Of a stretch of DNA of 64,000 bases, positions 37,048 through 46,612 are shown piece after piece; within the stretch, counting starts at the first letter, position 1; every line of letters starts with the position of its first letter. Source of the DNA: Lachnospiraceae bacterium (GTDB taxonomy: Bacteria > Bacillota > Clostridia > Lachnospirales > Lachnospiraceae); assembly GCA_024696615.1 (NCBI GenBank), contig JAILGS010000081.1:1-64000 (forward strand), in the 5' to 3' direction. The position numbers were made by a program, and so were the translations under genes. The notes under the pieces are model-generated. The model ran no database searches. It was not told where the DNA came from and was given only the letters and a program-made list of their open reading frames with translations.

Positions 37048-38610
37048 CTATATCATCCATCCCATGTCCTTAAGAAATGCAGCCTTTCGCTCCACCATTT
37101 CATCCACCCGGTCCATATAATCCCGCACATATTTCACATTCTCCGCCCGTTCGATGCGATTGTCGCCATATACGAATTTGGACGATCCACCCGCACCACA
37201 GGCAATAATGGTCTGCACTTCTTCCATGATGAGCACATTATATAGGCACTCCGTTCCTGGAATAGCATATCCAACATTTTCCATATTACCAGTCATATTC
37301 TTCTGGCGATACATATAATAAGGCCGCATGCCAAGGCGCTTTGCACAATCTGCTGCCATATTGGTAAATGTCTCATCATTATGCATGGTGCCTCGATATT
37401 CCTCTTTCCGCCTGGAAAGATTGGCCGCACGTTTCACTGCCAAAGAATGCACCGTTAAATTATCCGGATGCATTTCTTCGATTTCTCTTAGGGTATGGGC
37501 TAATTCCTGCTCTCCCTCTCCCGGAAGACCTAGGATAATATCCATATTAATGGACTCAAATCCCACACTTCTTGCAAGTGCATAGGCCCGCTTCACATCC
37601 TCCACCGAATGGAACCGTCCAATTTCATCCAAAGTTTTCTGATTCATGGTCTGTGGATTAACAGAAACCCGCTTCACCCCATGCTCTTTTAACACCCGGA
37701 ATTTTTCAAGATCCACACTATCCGGACGACCGGCTTCCACCGTTAATTCCTGCAATGCATGAAGGTCATAAGAATCCTCGATCACTCCTAAAAGCCGGTC
37801 TAACTGCTTGGGAGTTAAGGAAGTTGGCGTTCCTCCACCAAAATATATGGTATCCAACCGCTTTTTTCCTAATATGCCAGCCATAACGCGAATTTCTTTC
37901 GCTAAAGCTTCCACATATCGATCCACTTCCCTTGCAAAGGCTTCTAAAGGATAGGCTGCAAAGGAACAATATAAGCATCTGGTAGGACAAAAAGGAATTC
38001 CCAGATAGAGACTATATCCCTCTTCGTAAGGCTTCCTGGCTAATAATTCCTGTTCCACCCTTGCTACGGTGGTGGCAAGAGAAATCTTTCCTTCACTCAC
38101 GAAGTAATGGTTGCGATACAGTTTTTGAATACTTTCCATGGATTCCTTTCGCATCAGTCCATTTAAAGCAGGCTTACTTGGGCGAACGCCCATCATGATT
38201 CCCCAGGGAAGTTTGCGCCCCGTCATCTTCCAAAGGGCCTCATATACAGCCACCTTACAGGTATCATGCAGATCCTTGCGAAGGTTCTTTGTCGTTTCTT
38301 TCCTGGAAACAACACATTCTCCTGTAGAATCTGCTACCGTAACCAAAAACTGTTCTCCCTCTTCGTTCAAGGAGTCTGCCACTACTTCTAGAAGAAGGGT
38401 AGGGATCCATTTTTCACGTTCCGCCCCTCTTGCTCGTTCATACACATTGGCATCCGCTTTTTTCGTTAATTGAAAGGCCCCTTGAAAGACCTCCTTCGCA
38501 TTCTCCATAGAGAATGTGGCCTGGTGTACATCCACTTCCGGATAAAAGGCTTTCACAAGAGCCTGTACATCATCAAAATATTCACTATGCAACACCTGTA
38601 ACAAAATCAT
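37048..38610 (-). CDS. hemZ: Radical SAM coproporphyrinogen dehydrogenase-like protein HemZ
   Basis: 520 aa. The N-terminal about 160 residues are of the HemZ-specific type. The radical SAM cluster motif CPTRCLYCSF (CxxxCxxC) is at about residue 185, followed by DTIYFGGGTPTSLTPKQLDRLL and MDIILGLPGEGEQELAHTLREI, and a HemN-type C-terminal part. HemZ is proposed to oxidise coproporphyrinogen III anaerobically, but related proteins act in other roles. ATG 38610 overlaps the MBL gene's TGA (ATGA), so the two are translationally coupled. Confidence 0.88.
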   Translation of the reverse strand: MILLQVLHSEYFDDVQALVKAFYPEVDVHQATFSMENAKEVFQGAFQLTKKADANVYERARGAEREKWIPTLLLEVVADSLNEEGEQFLVTVADSTGECVVSRKETTKNLRKDLHDTCKVAVYEALWKMTGRKLPWGIMMGVRPSKPALNGLMRKESMESIQKLYRNHYFVSEGKISLATTVARVEQELLARKPYEEGYSLYLGIPFCPTRCLYCSFAAYPLEAFAREVDRYVEALAKEIRVMAGILGKKRLDTIYFGGGTPTSLTPKQLDRLLGVIEDSYDLHALQELTVEAGRPDSVDLEKFRVLKEHGVKRVSVNPQTMNQKTLDEIGRFHSVEDVKRAYALARSVGFESINMDIILGLPGEGEQELAHTLREIEEMHPDNLTVHSLAVKRAANLSRRKEEYRGTMHNDETFTNMAADCAKRLGMRPYYMYRQKNMTGNMENVGYAIPGTECLYNVLIMEEVQTIIACGAGGSSKFVYGDNRIERAENVKYVRDYMDRVDEMVERKAAFLKDMGWMI

Positions 38611-39236
38611 AATGACAGATACCTATTAATCATATTTAATTTCTTCTCCATGCCCACTGTGGTCACAGGTCCATGGCCGGAGAAAATATTCACATCCTCT
38701 GGCAGAGTAAACACCTGATTTTGAATGGAGAGGAGTAAGTCCTCTTCTTTCCCCGTTGGAAAATCCGTTCGTCCCACACTTCTGGCAAAGATCAAGTCCC
38801 CATCAAAAAGAGCCTTCTCGGACTCCACGTAATAGGAAACACTACCGGAGGTATGTCCTGGCGTAAAAAGAACCTTCCATGCAAGACCTGCAAGATGAAG
38901 AATCTCCCCCTCCTTTACCACCCGGTCCACCCGTCCCACATAGGGAGTACCAAATTGTGCGGAAAGATTTAACTCCACATCTTCCACCATGGCAACTTCT
39001 CCCTCATAGGCATAGATGGGAATATCATATTCCTTAGCCAATTCCAGACTACTCATCATGTGATCAAAATGACCATGAGTAAGTAAAATGGCCACAGGAT
39101 GATAGTCATTCTCCTTCACATGCTGATGTAAAATCTCATATCCATCCCCGGGATCCACAATCACAGTCTGATCCTGATTGGTTACAAAATAACAATTGGT
39201 TCCGCAGATTCCCACGGTTTTAGCTGATATGGTCAT
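38607..39236 (-). CDS. MBL-fold metal-dependent hydrolase (glyoxalase II-like)
   Basis: 209 aa from the revised ATG 39236 (MTISAKTVGICG), 6 nt after GAGGTG. The metallo-beta-lactamase motif is ILLTHGHFDHMMSSLELAK; further ligands appear in LFTPGHTSGSVSYYV, LFDGDLIFARSVGRTDF and IFSGHGPVTTVG. These proteins are thiolester hydrolases or of unknown function. The rel-MBL-hemZ neighbourhood is conserved in Clostridia, but the substrate is unknown. Confidence 0.88.
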   Translation of the reverse strand: MTISAKTVGICGTNCYFVTNQDQTVIVDPGDGYEILHQHVKENDYHPVAILLTHGHFDHMMSSLELAKEYDIPIYAYEGEVAMVEDVELNLSAQFGTPYVGRVDRVVKEGEILHLAGLAWKVLFTPGHTSGSVSYYVESEKALFDGDLIFARSVGRTDFPTGKEEDLLLSIQNQVFTLPEDVNIFSGHGPVTTVGMEKKLNMINRYLSL

Positions 39237-39254
39237 CGCTTCCACCTCTTATTC

Positions 39255-41555
39255 TTATTGCGTCACATTGGCACGCTCAATATCAAGCACACCTTCTACA
39301 TTACGAAGTTTCTCTGCAAGGGAAACTAATTCCTCCTTGGACTTAATGGTAAATGCCAGGTTAATTGTAGCTTTTCCCTGCTTATTAATACGAGAATTCA
39401 TCTCCGTAATAGCAATTCCGCGCTCCGTTAAGATCTTAGAAAGATCCACAATAATACCAATACGATTATTGGCATAGATATTAATCTGAACCTCAAATTT
39501 CTCCTGACCTGCCAGTGCTTCCGGCTCCCACTCCGCTTCAATCAAGCGATTGCGCTCTAATTCCGGGAGATTGATCATATTAACACAGTCCGTACGATGG
39601 ATGGTGATACCACGACCACGGGTCACATAACCCACGATCTCATCCCCGGGAACGGGACGACAACAACGGGAGAAACGCACTGCCACATCATCCGTCCCCT
39701 TCACCACAATACCACTGCCACTCTTCTTGGCCTGATCATGACGAGCCTTATTCACAGAACCGGTTTCATTCACATCTTTTAATACATCATCATCCGTAAT
39801 GGCAGCTTTCTTTTCCTTCTCATATTCCTCAAGAAGACGGCTAACCACCTGACTTTCCTTTAAGCCACCATGTCCCACAGCAGCTAAAAGCGAATCCCAA
39901 TCCCGGAAGGAATATTTCGCCATACACTTTTCCTGATATTCCGGACGGATAATATTGGATACGGTAATTCCCTTGGTTTTACAATATGCATATAAGAGTT
40001 CACGGCCACGGACAATGTTCTCATCCTTCATCTCCGCCTTGAACCACTGATTAATCTTATTCTTTGCCTGAGCACTTTTAACAATATTTAACCAATCGTG
40101 ACTTGGTCCTTTGGAATTCTGGCTGGTCTGAATCTCCACCCGGTCACCATTGCATAGAACATAATCAATTGGGACTAAACGTCCATTGACTCTTGCTCCC
40201 ACCATCTTATTACCCACGGCAGAATGAATGCTATACGCAAAGTCAATTACTGTGGAGCCTGCAGGAAGATTCTTCACATCTCCCGTTGGAGTAAAGCAAT
40301 ATACTGCTTCGGAGAAGAGATTTAAGTCACTCTTGACGGAGGATACGAATTCCTTATTATCATCCATATCCTTCTGCCACTCCAGGATCTGACGAAGCCA
40401 AGCCATCTTCTCCTGTTCATTGGTGGTACCCTGACCGCCCTCCTTATATTTCCAGTGTGCAGCAATACCATATTCTGCAATACGATGCATCTCGTGCGTA
40501 CGGATCTGAATTTCGAATGGCTGACCCGTGGAAGAAATCAAGGTAGTATGTAAGGACTGATACATATTCTGCTTTGGCATAGCGATATAATCCTTAAAAC
40601 GACCCGGAATTGGCTTATACATTTCATGGATCACACCCAGTGCCGCATAGCAATCCTTCACGGTCTCCACACGAATTCGTACCGCAAAGATATCATAGAT
40701 CTGGTCCAAAGTCTTATGCTGATTGACCATCTTTCGATAGATACTAAAGAAATGTTTTACACGGCCATCCACCAGGGCATCAATATCCGCATGCTTCATA
40801 TGGGCACGCACCTCGGAAACCGCATTATTAATAAAGATTTCCCGATCATGACCACTGAGTGCAATCTTCTCTTCTAAATCCTTATATTCCTCCGGATAAA
40901 GATAGCGCATGGCAAGATCATCTAACTCCACCTTAATCTTACTAATACCAAGACGACTTGCTAATGGAGAATAAATCTCAAGGGTTTCTCTAGACTTCTC
41001 CTGCTGCTTTTCCGGCTTCTGGTATTCCAAGGTTCTCATATTATGAAGACGATCGGCAAGTTTTACTAAGATGACACGAATATCCTTCGCCATGGCAAGA
41101 AACATCTTACGCAGATTCTCTGCCTGTAATTCATTCTTATCCTTATCCACGGTAAAGTTTAATTTGGTAAGTTTGGTAACACCATCCACAATCAGTGCTA
41201 CTTCTTCTCCGAATTCCCGGGCAAGTTCCTCCTGGGTCATGGACGTATCTTCCACCACATCATGGAGAAGTCCCGCCATAATGGTTTCCTTATCCAGCTC
41301 CAAATCTGCAAGAATAATAGCTACATTAATGGGATGAATAATATAAGGCTCTCCGGACTTACGCTTCTGTCCTTCATGACAACGGGTTGCCACCTCATAT
41401 GCCTTCTCAATCATGGAAAGATCCGTATTCGGACGATATTTCTTAATACAACGAATTAACTGCTCATGTAAAATCTCCGGATCCGTAAAATCCTGCATAG
41501 CCATAACAGGTTTTTCAACCTCGGATAACATCATATTCTTATTCTTTTCTGCCAT
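39255..41555 (-). CDS. rel: Bifunctional (p)ppGpp synthetase/hydrolase Rel
   Basis: 766 aa from the revised ATG 41555 (MAEKNKNMMLSEVE), preceded by GAAGGTGAG. Domains in order: HD hydrolase (AGLLHDVVEDTSMTQEEL; KLADRLHNMRTL), synthetase (IYDIFAVRIRVETVKDCYA; YIAMPKQNMYQSLHTTLI; EYGIAAHWKYKEG), TGS (VYCFTPTGDVKNLPAGSTV), the helical/CC region and a C-terminal ACT domain (EVQINIYANNRIGIIVDLSK). The intact HD residues indicate an active hydrolase. It controls the stringent response on the ribosome and heads the rel-MBL-hemZ run. Confidence 0.96.
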   Translation of the reverse strand: MAEKNKNMMLSEVEKPVMAMQDFTDPEILHEQLIRCIKKYRPNTDLSMIEKAYEVATRCHEGQKRKSGEPYIIHPINVAIILADLELDKETIMAGLLHDVVEDTSMTQEELAREFGEEVALIVDGVTKLTKLNFTVDKDKNELQAENLRKMFLAMAKDIRVILVKLADRLHNMRTLEYQKPEKQQEKSRETLEIYSPLASRLGISKIKVELDDLAMRYLYPEEYKDLEEKIALSGHDREIFINNAVSEVRAHMKHADIDALVDGRVKHFFSIYRKMVNQHKTLDQIYDIFAVRIRVETVKDCYAALGVIHEMYKPIPGRFKDYIAMPKQNMYQSLHTTLISSTGQPFEIQIRTHEMHRIAEYGIAAHWKYKEGGQGTTNEQEKMAWLRQILEWQKDMDDNKEFVSSVKSDLNLFSEAVYCFTPTGDVKNLPAGSTVIDFAYSIHSAVGNKMVGARVNGRLVPIDYVLCNGDRVEIQTSQNSKGPSHDWLNIVKSAQAKNKINQWFKAEMKDENIVRGRELLYAYCKTKGITVSNIIRPEYQEKCMAKYSFRDWDSLLAAVGHGGLKESQVVSRLLEEYEKEKKAAITDDDVLKDVNETGSVNKARHDQAKKSGSGIVVKGTDDVAVRFSRCCRPVPGDEIVGYVTRGRGITIHRTDCVNMINLPELERNRLIEAEWEPEALAGQEKFEVQINIYANNRIGIIVDLSKILTERGIAITEMNSRINKQGKATINLAFTIKSKEELVSLAEKLRNVEGVLDIERANVTQ

Positions 41556-41636
41556 AAACTCACCTTCCTCGTCTAGGATCATTCTCGCTCGTACACATGT
41601 ATCCCCATATTATATATGAAAATACCCCCAAAAATC

Positions 41637-41672
41637 AAGAAGCGAACTGTCCATCAACAGTCCGCTTCTTCT
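41637..41672 (-). terminator. Hairpin terminator after the beta-propeller gene
   Basis: GAAGCGGACTGT pairs with ACAGTTCGCTTC (one mismatch) on the minus strand, followed by TTGATTTTTGG; on the plus strand a T-rich CTTCTCCTTTTTTTC follows. It lies about 25 nt after the gene's stop. Confidence 0.7.
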
Positions 41673-41697
41673 CCTTTTTTTCTATTAGAATTTTCTC

Positions 41698-43737
41698 CTA
41701 AGGAAGGGAAATGGTATCATATCCTTCACTCCAGAAGACATATACATAATCCCCAATATATACTGCTCTCGAATCATATTGATCTTCTCCTAAGAGCACC
41801 TTGCCCAGTTCTTTAAACGTCTTATTGTCCTTGTCATAGGTATAAATTCGATAATAACAACGTCCCTTCCAATCTGCATCATAGTTCCAGGTGGAAAAAC
41901 CAAACAAATTCTTTTCCGGATCAATCATCAATGCCTTATATTGCGTCAGTGCATTGGCCTCCGCTGCATCTGGAACCTCATATACGGAATGTTCCTTGAC
42001 ATCCGTAGGATCGGTGATGTCAAACATGGAAAGTTTCAAAGATTGCTTCCAATTATTCTCCGAAGTACCGGCGATCTCACCTAATCCAAGTAACAACCCC
42101 TCTCCATATCCATGGAGATATTCGGAAAATCCGGGAATCTTTAATGCTCCCAAAACCTTCGGATGGGTTGGATCCGTAAGATCAATACTAAAAAGTGGAT
42201 CCGTCTCCCGGTACGTCACCATATAAGCCGTATTTCCAAAATATCTGGCAGAGTAAATTCTCTCCCCCGGCGCTAATCCCCCTAAATTTCCCATCACCTG
42301 TAAGGTTTCATCTAACACATAAATCTGATTGGAAGTAGTCTGGCGCTGGTAAGAAGCCGATGTAGTGGTCATGATGCGCAGCATTCCCTCATAGGCATTT
42401 AATGCAAATGCATCTCTTACCGAACCACTTACCTCCCCACAATATAGGGCAGTAAACTGCCCCGTGGCAGGATCCACGGCAATCTTTCGAATCTTGGTAA
42501 CATCAGGAATTTCCTCATTATAATCATAATCCGTCCGATAAAGATATAAGGCATCCTCCGCCATATAGGTCGTACCGCCAAATCCAGCCAGGGTAAGATC
42601 ATCCACTGCTTCCAATTTCTCCCCCACGAAAATACTACTAATCGTGGTACTGGAAACTGTCTTTACTTCATCTTCAAGGATCAGATGATCTACGGAAACA
42701 TAACTTTCATTCACCTTGGGAATATAACATAATTCTTCCGATTCATCCGCCTTTACGGTACTCGTCTTTGTGGAAACCACATAGAGACGATCTCCTACTT
42801 TTCTGGTAGTAAAACGATTCCCTTCCTGCGTCCACTGATCCACCACTTTTCCTTCTTCCGGATTGGTAAGATCCACTAATACAACGCTTGCATCATAGGA
42901 AAGGTCCTGGTAAGAAAGACCGGTAACGATCATATATTGTTCATCCATATAGATTTCCTGAATCTCGGATAATTCAGCTAAATCCATCTTTCCACAGAAG
43001 GTTAAACTTCCATCTTTGGCCTGATAAATTTCAATCCAATGATATCCGGGCTTAGCATAATAAATATAGGACCCATTGGTTTTGATCAGATCCGCTTCAT
43101 CCACGCCCTCCGTCATCACATTGGTGGTGGAATAATCCTTCGTTTTTCCCGTAGCGATATTGATTTCAGAATTCGCCATGGCAGAAGAAGTAACTGCATC
43201 CTCTACGGCACCCACAATCACTTCACCGTCTAATGCACCCTGCACCATGTATAACATATCATCCTGTAAGAAAGCTTCCTGGTACGCTTTAGCTACTTCC
43301 TCATAGGAGGTAACAGAGGAAACTCCTTCTCCTAAGGTTAGACTTTGTATGCTTTCTTCTTCCATCGTCTTAGCTTCCTCACAAGATTCTGCTGCAAAGT
43401 TTCCTTGCGTTGTCATACTCATCGTGGAAGAGGCCTTCTCTTGTGACAAGGAAGAAAATCCCTGATGGATTCCAAGGGTTAGTAACAGGGTTGCTGCCAC
43501 CAGTCCACCGGCAATTGGTCCACGGTATTTTCTATACCATGGAAGGATGTTTCTTGAGGTTTCTTCTTTCTCCTGAAGACCATTTTCCTTATCCATAGGA
43601 TTCTTCGTAGAATTCTCCACCTTCTGAATCGTCATTAGAATATTCTCCGGCAATAATTCTTCTGGAATCGATAGTTTTTTTCCATCTTCTTCTATGATTT
43701 CTTGCATATGATCTTTTGGCATATGATCTTTTTTCAT
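41698..43737 (-). CDS. Membrane-anchored beta-propeller protein, probable partner of the adjacent sigma factor
   Basis: 679 aa. A cytoplasmic N-terminus of about 70 residues (IEEDGKKLSIPEELLPENIL) precedes one helix at about 76-95 (GPIAGGLVAATLLLTLGIHQ). Residues about 200-675 match the look of the Beta_propel family (TTNVMTEGVDEADLIKTNGSYIYYA; GTTYMAEDALYLYRTDYDY; SAVYIGDYVYVFWSEG). It starts 53 bp after the sigma gene. By analogy to sigma/anti-sigma pairs the short cytoplasmic part may bind the sigma factor while the propeller senses outside; that is inference, as no zinc anti-sigma motif is visible. Confidence 0.78.
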   Translation of the reverse strand: MKKDHMPKDHMQEIIEEDGKKLSIPEELLPENILMTIQKVENSTKNPMDKENGLQEKEETSRNILPWYRKYRGPIAGGLVAATLLLTLGIHQGFSSLSQEKASSTMSMTTQGNFAAESCEEAKTMEEESIQSLTLGEGVSSVTSYEEVAKAYQEAFLQDDMLYMVQGALDGEVIVGAVEDAVTSSAMANSEINIATGKTKDYSTTNVMTEGVDEADLIKTNGSYIYYAKPGYHWIEIYQAKDGSLTFCGKMDLAELSEIQEIYMDEQYMIVTGLSYQDLSYDASVVLVDLTNPEEGKVVDQWTQEGNRFTTRKVGDRLYVVSTKTSTVKADESEELCYIPKVNESYVSVDHLILEDEVKTVSSTTISSIFVGEKLEAVDDLTLAGFGGTTYMAEDALYLYRTDYDYNEEIPDVTKIRKIAVDPATGQFTALYCGEVSGSVRDAFALNAYEGMLRIMTTTSASYQRQTTSNQIYVLDETLQVMGNLGGLAPGERIYSARYFGNTAYMVTYRETDPLFSIDLTDPTHPKVLGALKIPGFSEYLHGYGEGLLLGLGEIAGTSENNWKQSLKLSMFDITDPTDVKEHSVYEVPDAAEANALTQYKALMIDPEKNLFGFSTWNYDADWKGRCYYRIYTYDKDNKTFKELGKVLLGEDQYDSRAVYIGDYVYVFWSEGYDTISLP

Positions 43738-43790
43738 ATAATCACCTTCCTAATGAAATCTTTGTTTCTTATTATTTCTAGTTAAACTCC

Positions 43791-44369
43791 TTAAAACGAT
43801 GATGTTTCTAAGGTTTGTGGTTCTCCTAAAAGCTTTCGTAATTTCTCCAAAGCTCGTTTTCGAATACTTCGTACCGTACTTGCATTTTCTGAAAGCATCC
43901 TGCCAATTTCTCCACTTTCATATCCAGCGAAGATGGAAAGACTTAGGATATCCCGTTCCTTCTCATTTAATCTTCCCCAGGCATCCCGGACGGTAATCAT
44001 TTCTTCCATGCCGCTAGAAAGATTTCCATCCTGACGTAGCATCTTTCCATGGGCATTCTCCACTTCATCCGCTTCCCGCTCCTCATCCCTGGCATCATAT
44101 GAGTATTTGTAATAATCCTTCATCCTTTGATTACATTTGGACCGAAGGATGGTAAAAATCCAGCTGCGAAAACTTTCATATTTTTTGATTTTTCTTATGC
44201 CCTGATAAGCATCCGCCACAGCCTCCGCCACAGCATCCTTGGCATCTTCCTCCGTGCGCAGGGTATAATAGGCATATTGATACAGCTGCACATAATATAT
44301 TTCATAAAGGGCAACAAAGGCTTGATCATCACCCGCTGCCGCATTTTTCACTAATTCCATTTCTTTCAT
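43791..44369 (-). CDS. ECF-type RNA polymerase sigma factor
   Basis: 192 aa, group IV size. Region 2 is at residues about 10-85 (GDDQAFVALYEIYYVQLYQYAYY; ESFRSWIFTILRSKCNQRMKD) and region 4 at about 125-180 (RDAWGRLNEKERDILSLSIFAGYESGEIGRMLSENASTVRSIRKRALEKL). An acidic linker joins them. AAGGAG precedes ATG 44369. Followed directly by the membrane propeller gene, it probably controls an envelope response, and may autoregulate; the target promoter is unknown. Confidence 0.9.
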   Translation of the reverse strand: MKEMELVKNAAAGDDQAFVALYEIYYVQLYQYAYYTLRTEEDAKDAVAEAVADAYQGIRKIKKYESFRSWIFTILRSKCNQRMKDYYKYSYDARDEEREADEVENAHGKMLRQDGNLSSGMEEMITVRDAWGRLNEKERDILSLSIFAGYESGEIGRMLSENASTVRSIRKRALEKLRKLLGEPQTLETSSF

Positions 44370-44414
44370 GGTACGTACTCCTTGGAAAGATTTTTTAAGT
44401 TACACCATATAAGT

Positions 44415-44447
44415 ATAAAAAAAAGAGGGATCTGTTGCATCCCTCTT
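44415..44447 (-). terminator. Rho-independent terminator of the two-component operon
   Basis: AAGAGGGAT pairs with ATCCCTCTT around GCAACAG and is followed by eight T on the minus strand, 34 nt after the kinase stop. Confidence 0.9.
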
Positions 44448-44480
44448 GAAAATTTTTTCAATATTTTGGATCCCCCTATG

Positions 44481-45707
44481 TTATAACACAATCATAATCC
44501 GAGTTCCAAGTCCGGCGCGGGAGAGAATTTCAAAATATCCCCCATGGCGATCCACGATCCATTTGGCAATGGAGAGGCCAAGGCCCGTTCCCTGATAACT
44601 TCTTGCATCATCTGCACGGTAAAATCGTTCAAACATATGCTCCACATCCGCTTCATTCATGCCAATGCCCGTATCCTCCACCATAAGATAAGGTCGTCCA
44701 TCTTCCTTTCTTCCCACACGGAGAATAATTTCATCCTTGGGATTGGTGTATTTGGCGGCATTATCCACTAAGATCCGCACTGCCTGTTTTAATAACGTAG
44801 GATCCGCCTCCACTTCCAAGGACTCGGTGGCATTCTCATAAGAATATACATGCTCCTCATCAATTAATAGGGATTCCTCATAGATTTCCTGCATTAATTG
44901 ATTTAAAACTAGTTTTTCCTTCTTTAAGGTGGTCTTTCCAGAATCACCCCTGGCTAAGAATAGGAGCTGTTCCACTAGGATATTCATATGATCCGCCTCA
45001 TGGGCAATGGCCTGGATGGACTCCTCAAGAACTTTCTCATCCTTCTTTCCCCAACGCAGTAACATATTGGCATATCCTTGAATCACCGCAATGGGGGTAC
45101 GAAGTTCATGGGAAGCATCATTTACAAATCTGGTCTGTTGACGATAGGATTCCCGCAGACGAATAATCATATTATTGACTGCTGCTTCAATGCCCTCCAA
45201 TTCCGAATCTCCCAGGGTAATCTTTTCCTCCCCCCTTGGAGTGACATGTTCAATTGCATCTTCGATGGCATGTACCTGATTTTCATCCAAAGCTCGAAGT
45301 TTTTCTTCATCCATGGCAAGTCTGGTAAATTCATCCGTCTTTAGGGCAAATTCATTTAACGGACTCAGGATTTTACGTAATCGTTTCACTTCTCCATAGA
45401 CTTCCACGATGATGGAGATGGATTGAAAAAGTACCATGGTCCCGAATAGCACCCCAAGAATAAGGGTGGGAATGGCAATGGATTGGGAGAATAAAAAATC
45501 CCCCTGGGTGGATGAAACCTGATAATATAACTCCGGCCATTTCGTTCCTGTAATGGTACGAAGACGTTCAAAATCCAGATTTCCCATGGTTTCATATTCC
45601 ACCTGAGCCATCCAGCCAAGACAGAGGATTACTGTAGTTACAAAATCCTGTCCAAGATATATTCCTAATTTTTTTCGTACGAACAGCCACTCCAATCGGT
45701 ATACCAT
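44481..45707 (-). CDS. Two-component sensor histidine kinase
   Basis: 408 aa from ATG 45707 (MVYRLEWLFVRKK); the track start at 45809 overlaps the regulator gene and no start has a good ribosome site, so the N-terminus is uncertain. Two helices (IYLGQDFVTTVILCLGWMAQ; IAIPTLILGVLFGTMVLFQ) bracket a small outside loop of about 35 residues. The H-box is FVNDASHELRTPIAVIQGYAN, the N-box ILVDNAAKYTNPKDE, and the ATP lid VEDTGIGM and GTGLGLSIAKWIV. It phosphorylates the PhoB-like regulator encoded just upstream. The small sensor loop suggests an envelope or intramembrane signal. Confidence 0.9.
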   Translation of the reverse strand: MVYRLEWLFVRKKLGIYLGQDFVTTVILCLGWMAQVEYETMGNLDFERLRTITGTKWPELYYQVSSTQGDFLFSQSIAIPTLILGVLFGTMVLFQSISIIVEVYGEVKRLRKILSPLNEFALKTDEFTRLAMDEEKLRALDENQVHAIEDAIEHVTPRGEEKITLGDSELEGIEAAVNNMIIRLRESYRQQTRFVNDASHELRTPIAVIQGYANMLLRWGKKDEKVLEESIQAIAHEADHMNILVEQLLFLARGDSGKTTLKKEKLVLNQLMQEIYEESLLIDEEHVYSYENATESLEVEADPTLLKQAVRILVDNAAKYTNPKDEIILRVGRKEDGRPYLMVEDTGIGMNEADVEHMFERFYRADDARSYQGTGLGLSIAKWIVDRHGGYFEILSRAGLGTRIMIVL

Positions 45708-45771
45708 GGAAGAGACACGACCACTTCTTGAAAAGAGAGTAGCGGAGTTTTTTTCCCCCTGCAGTTGTTCG

Positions 45772-46488
45772 TTACACTTCTCCTTCGGATTTGATGACAT
45801 ATCCCACACCTCGCACTGTCTGAATCATTTTCACATTATATGCATCATCAATTTTCGAACGAAGATAGCGAATATATACATCAATCACATTGGTTTCTCC
45901 AATATAATCATATCCACATACCTTCTCCAATAAGGTATCCCGTGATAATACAATATCCTGATTGGATAGCAGGGTTTCTAACATCAAAAATTCCCGGTTG
46001 GTTAATGTAATTTCATGTCCGTCATAAGTTACCATATGACGTTTTTTAGAAAGCTTACATACCCCCCAGGTATATTCATCTTCTTCGGCCTGTTCCCCGC
46101 CAGCCATTCCGCGTCCTGCTTCTTTTCCGTGAAGCTTTAGGGCCACACGAACTCTTGCGAGAAGTTCTTCAATGGCAAAGGGCTTCGTAATATAATCCAC
46201 AGCTCCCGCATCCAGTCCGGAAACTTTATCCATTACTGCATCCCTTGCAGTTAACAAAATCGTTGGGGTGGGTTTTGACCCCTGGAGTCTGCGAAGCACC
46301 TCCAAACCATTTAACCCTGGGAGCATAATGTCTAATAGGATCAGATCGAAGTCCCCCTGGATGGCAAGATCCAATGCTTCCCTGCCATCATACACCTTCG
46401 TCACCTCATATCCTTCATGAACTAACTCTAGTTCCACAAAGCGGGCTAATTTTTCTTCATCTTCCACTACTAATACATGTGCTCCCAT
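45772..46488 (-). CDS. OmpR/PhoB-family response regulator
   Basis: 238 aa from ATG 46488 (MGAHVLVVEDEEKLARFVE), preceded by GGAAGGA; the longer track start runs into the tandem repeat upstream. Receiver features: acidic pair VEDEE, phosphorylated Asp in DLILLDIMLPGLNG, and Lys in DYITKPFAIEELLARV. The C-terminal winged helix ends RSKIDDAYNVKMIQTVRGVGYVIK. A linker of about 25 residues is rich in Glu and Gly. It is followed by, and probably coupled to, the kinase gene. Confidence 0.93.
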   Translation of the reverse strand: MGAHVLVVEDEEKLARFVELELVHEGYEVTKVYDGREALDLAIQGDFDLILLDIMLPGLNGLEVLRRLQGSKPTPTILLTARDAVMDKVSGLDAGAVDYITKPFAIEELLARVRVALKLHGKEAGRGMAGGEQAEEDEYTWGVCKLSKKRHMVTYDGHEITLTNREFLMLETLLSNQDIVLSRDTLLEKVCGYDYIGETNVIDVYIRYLRSKIDDAYNVKMIQTVRGVGYVIKSEGEV

Positions 46489-46548
46489 GGTTTTATCCTT
46501 CCATTTCTTTTTTTCGAATGCTCCAGGTGTCTTAGGAAGGTATTCTTT

Positions 46549-46612
46549 CCAGACACTACTCCTTCCAGACACTACTCCTTCCAGACACTACTCCTTCCGG
46601 GCATTACTCCTC
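46549..46612 (-). repeat. 16-bp tandem repeat with embedded ribosome-site-like sequence
   Basis: CCAGACACTACTCCTT is present three times exactly (46549-46596) plus a fourth diverged copy that overlaps the end of the UBA/DUF4342 gene. On the transcript each unit reads AAGGAGTAGTGTCTGG, so it repeats a Shine-Dalgarno-like AAGGAG followed by GTG. Confidence 0.9.
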
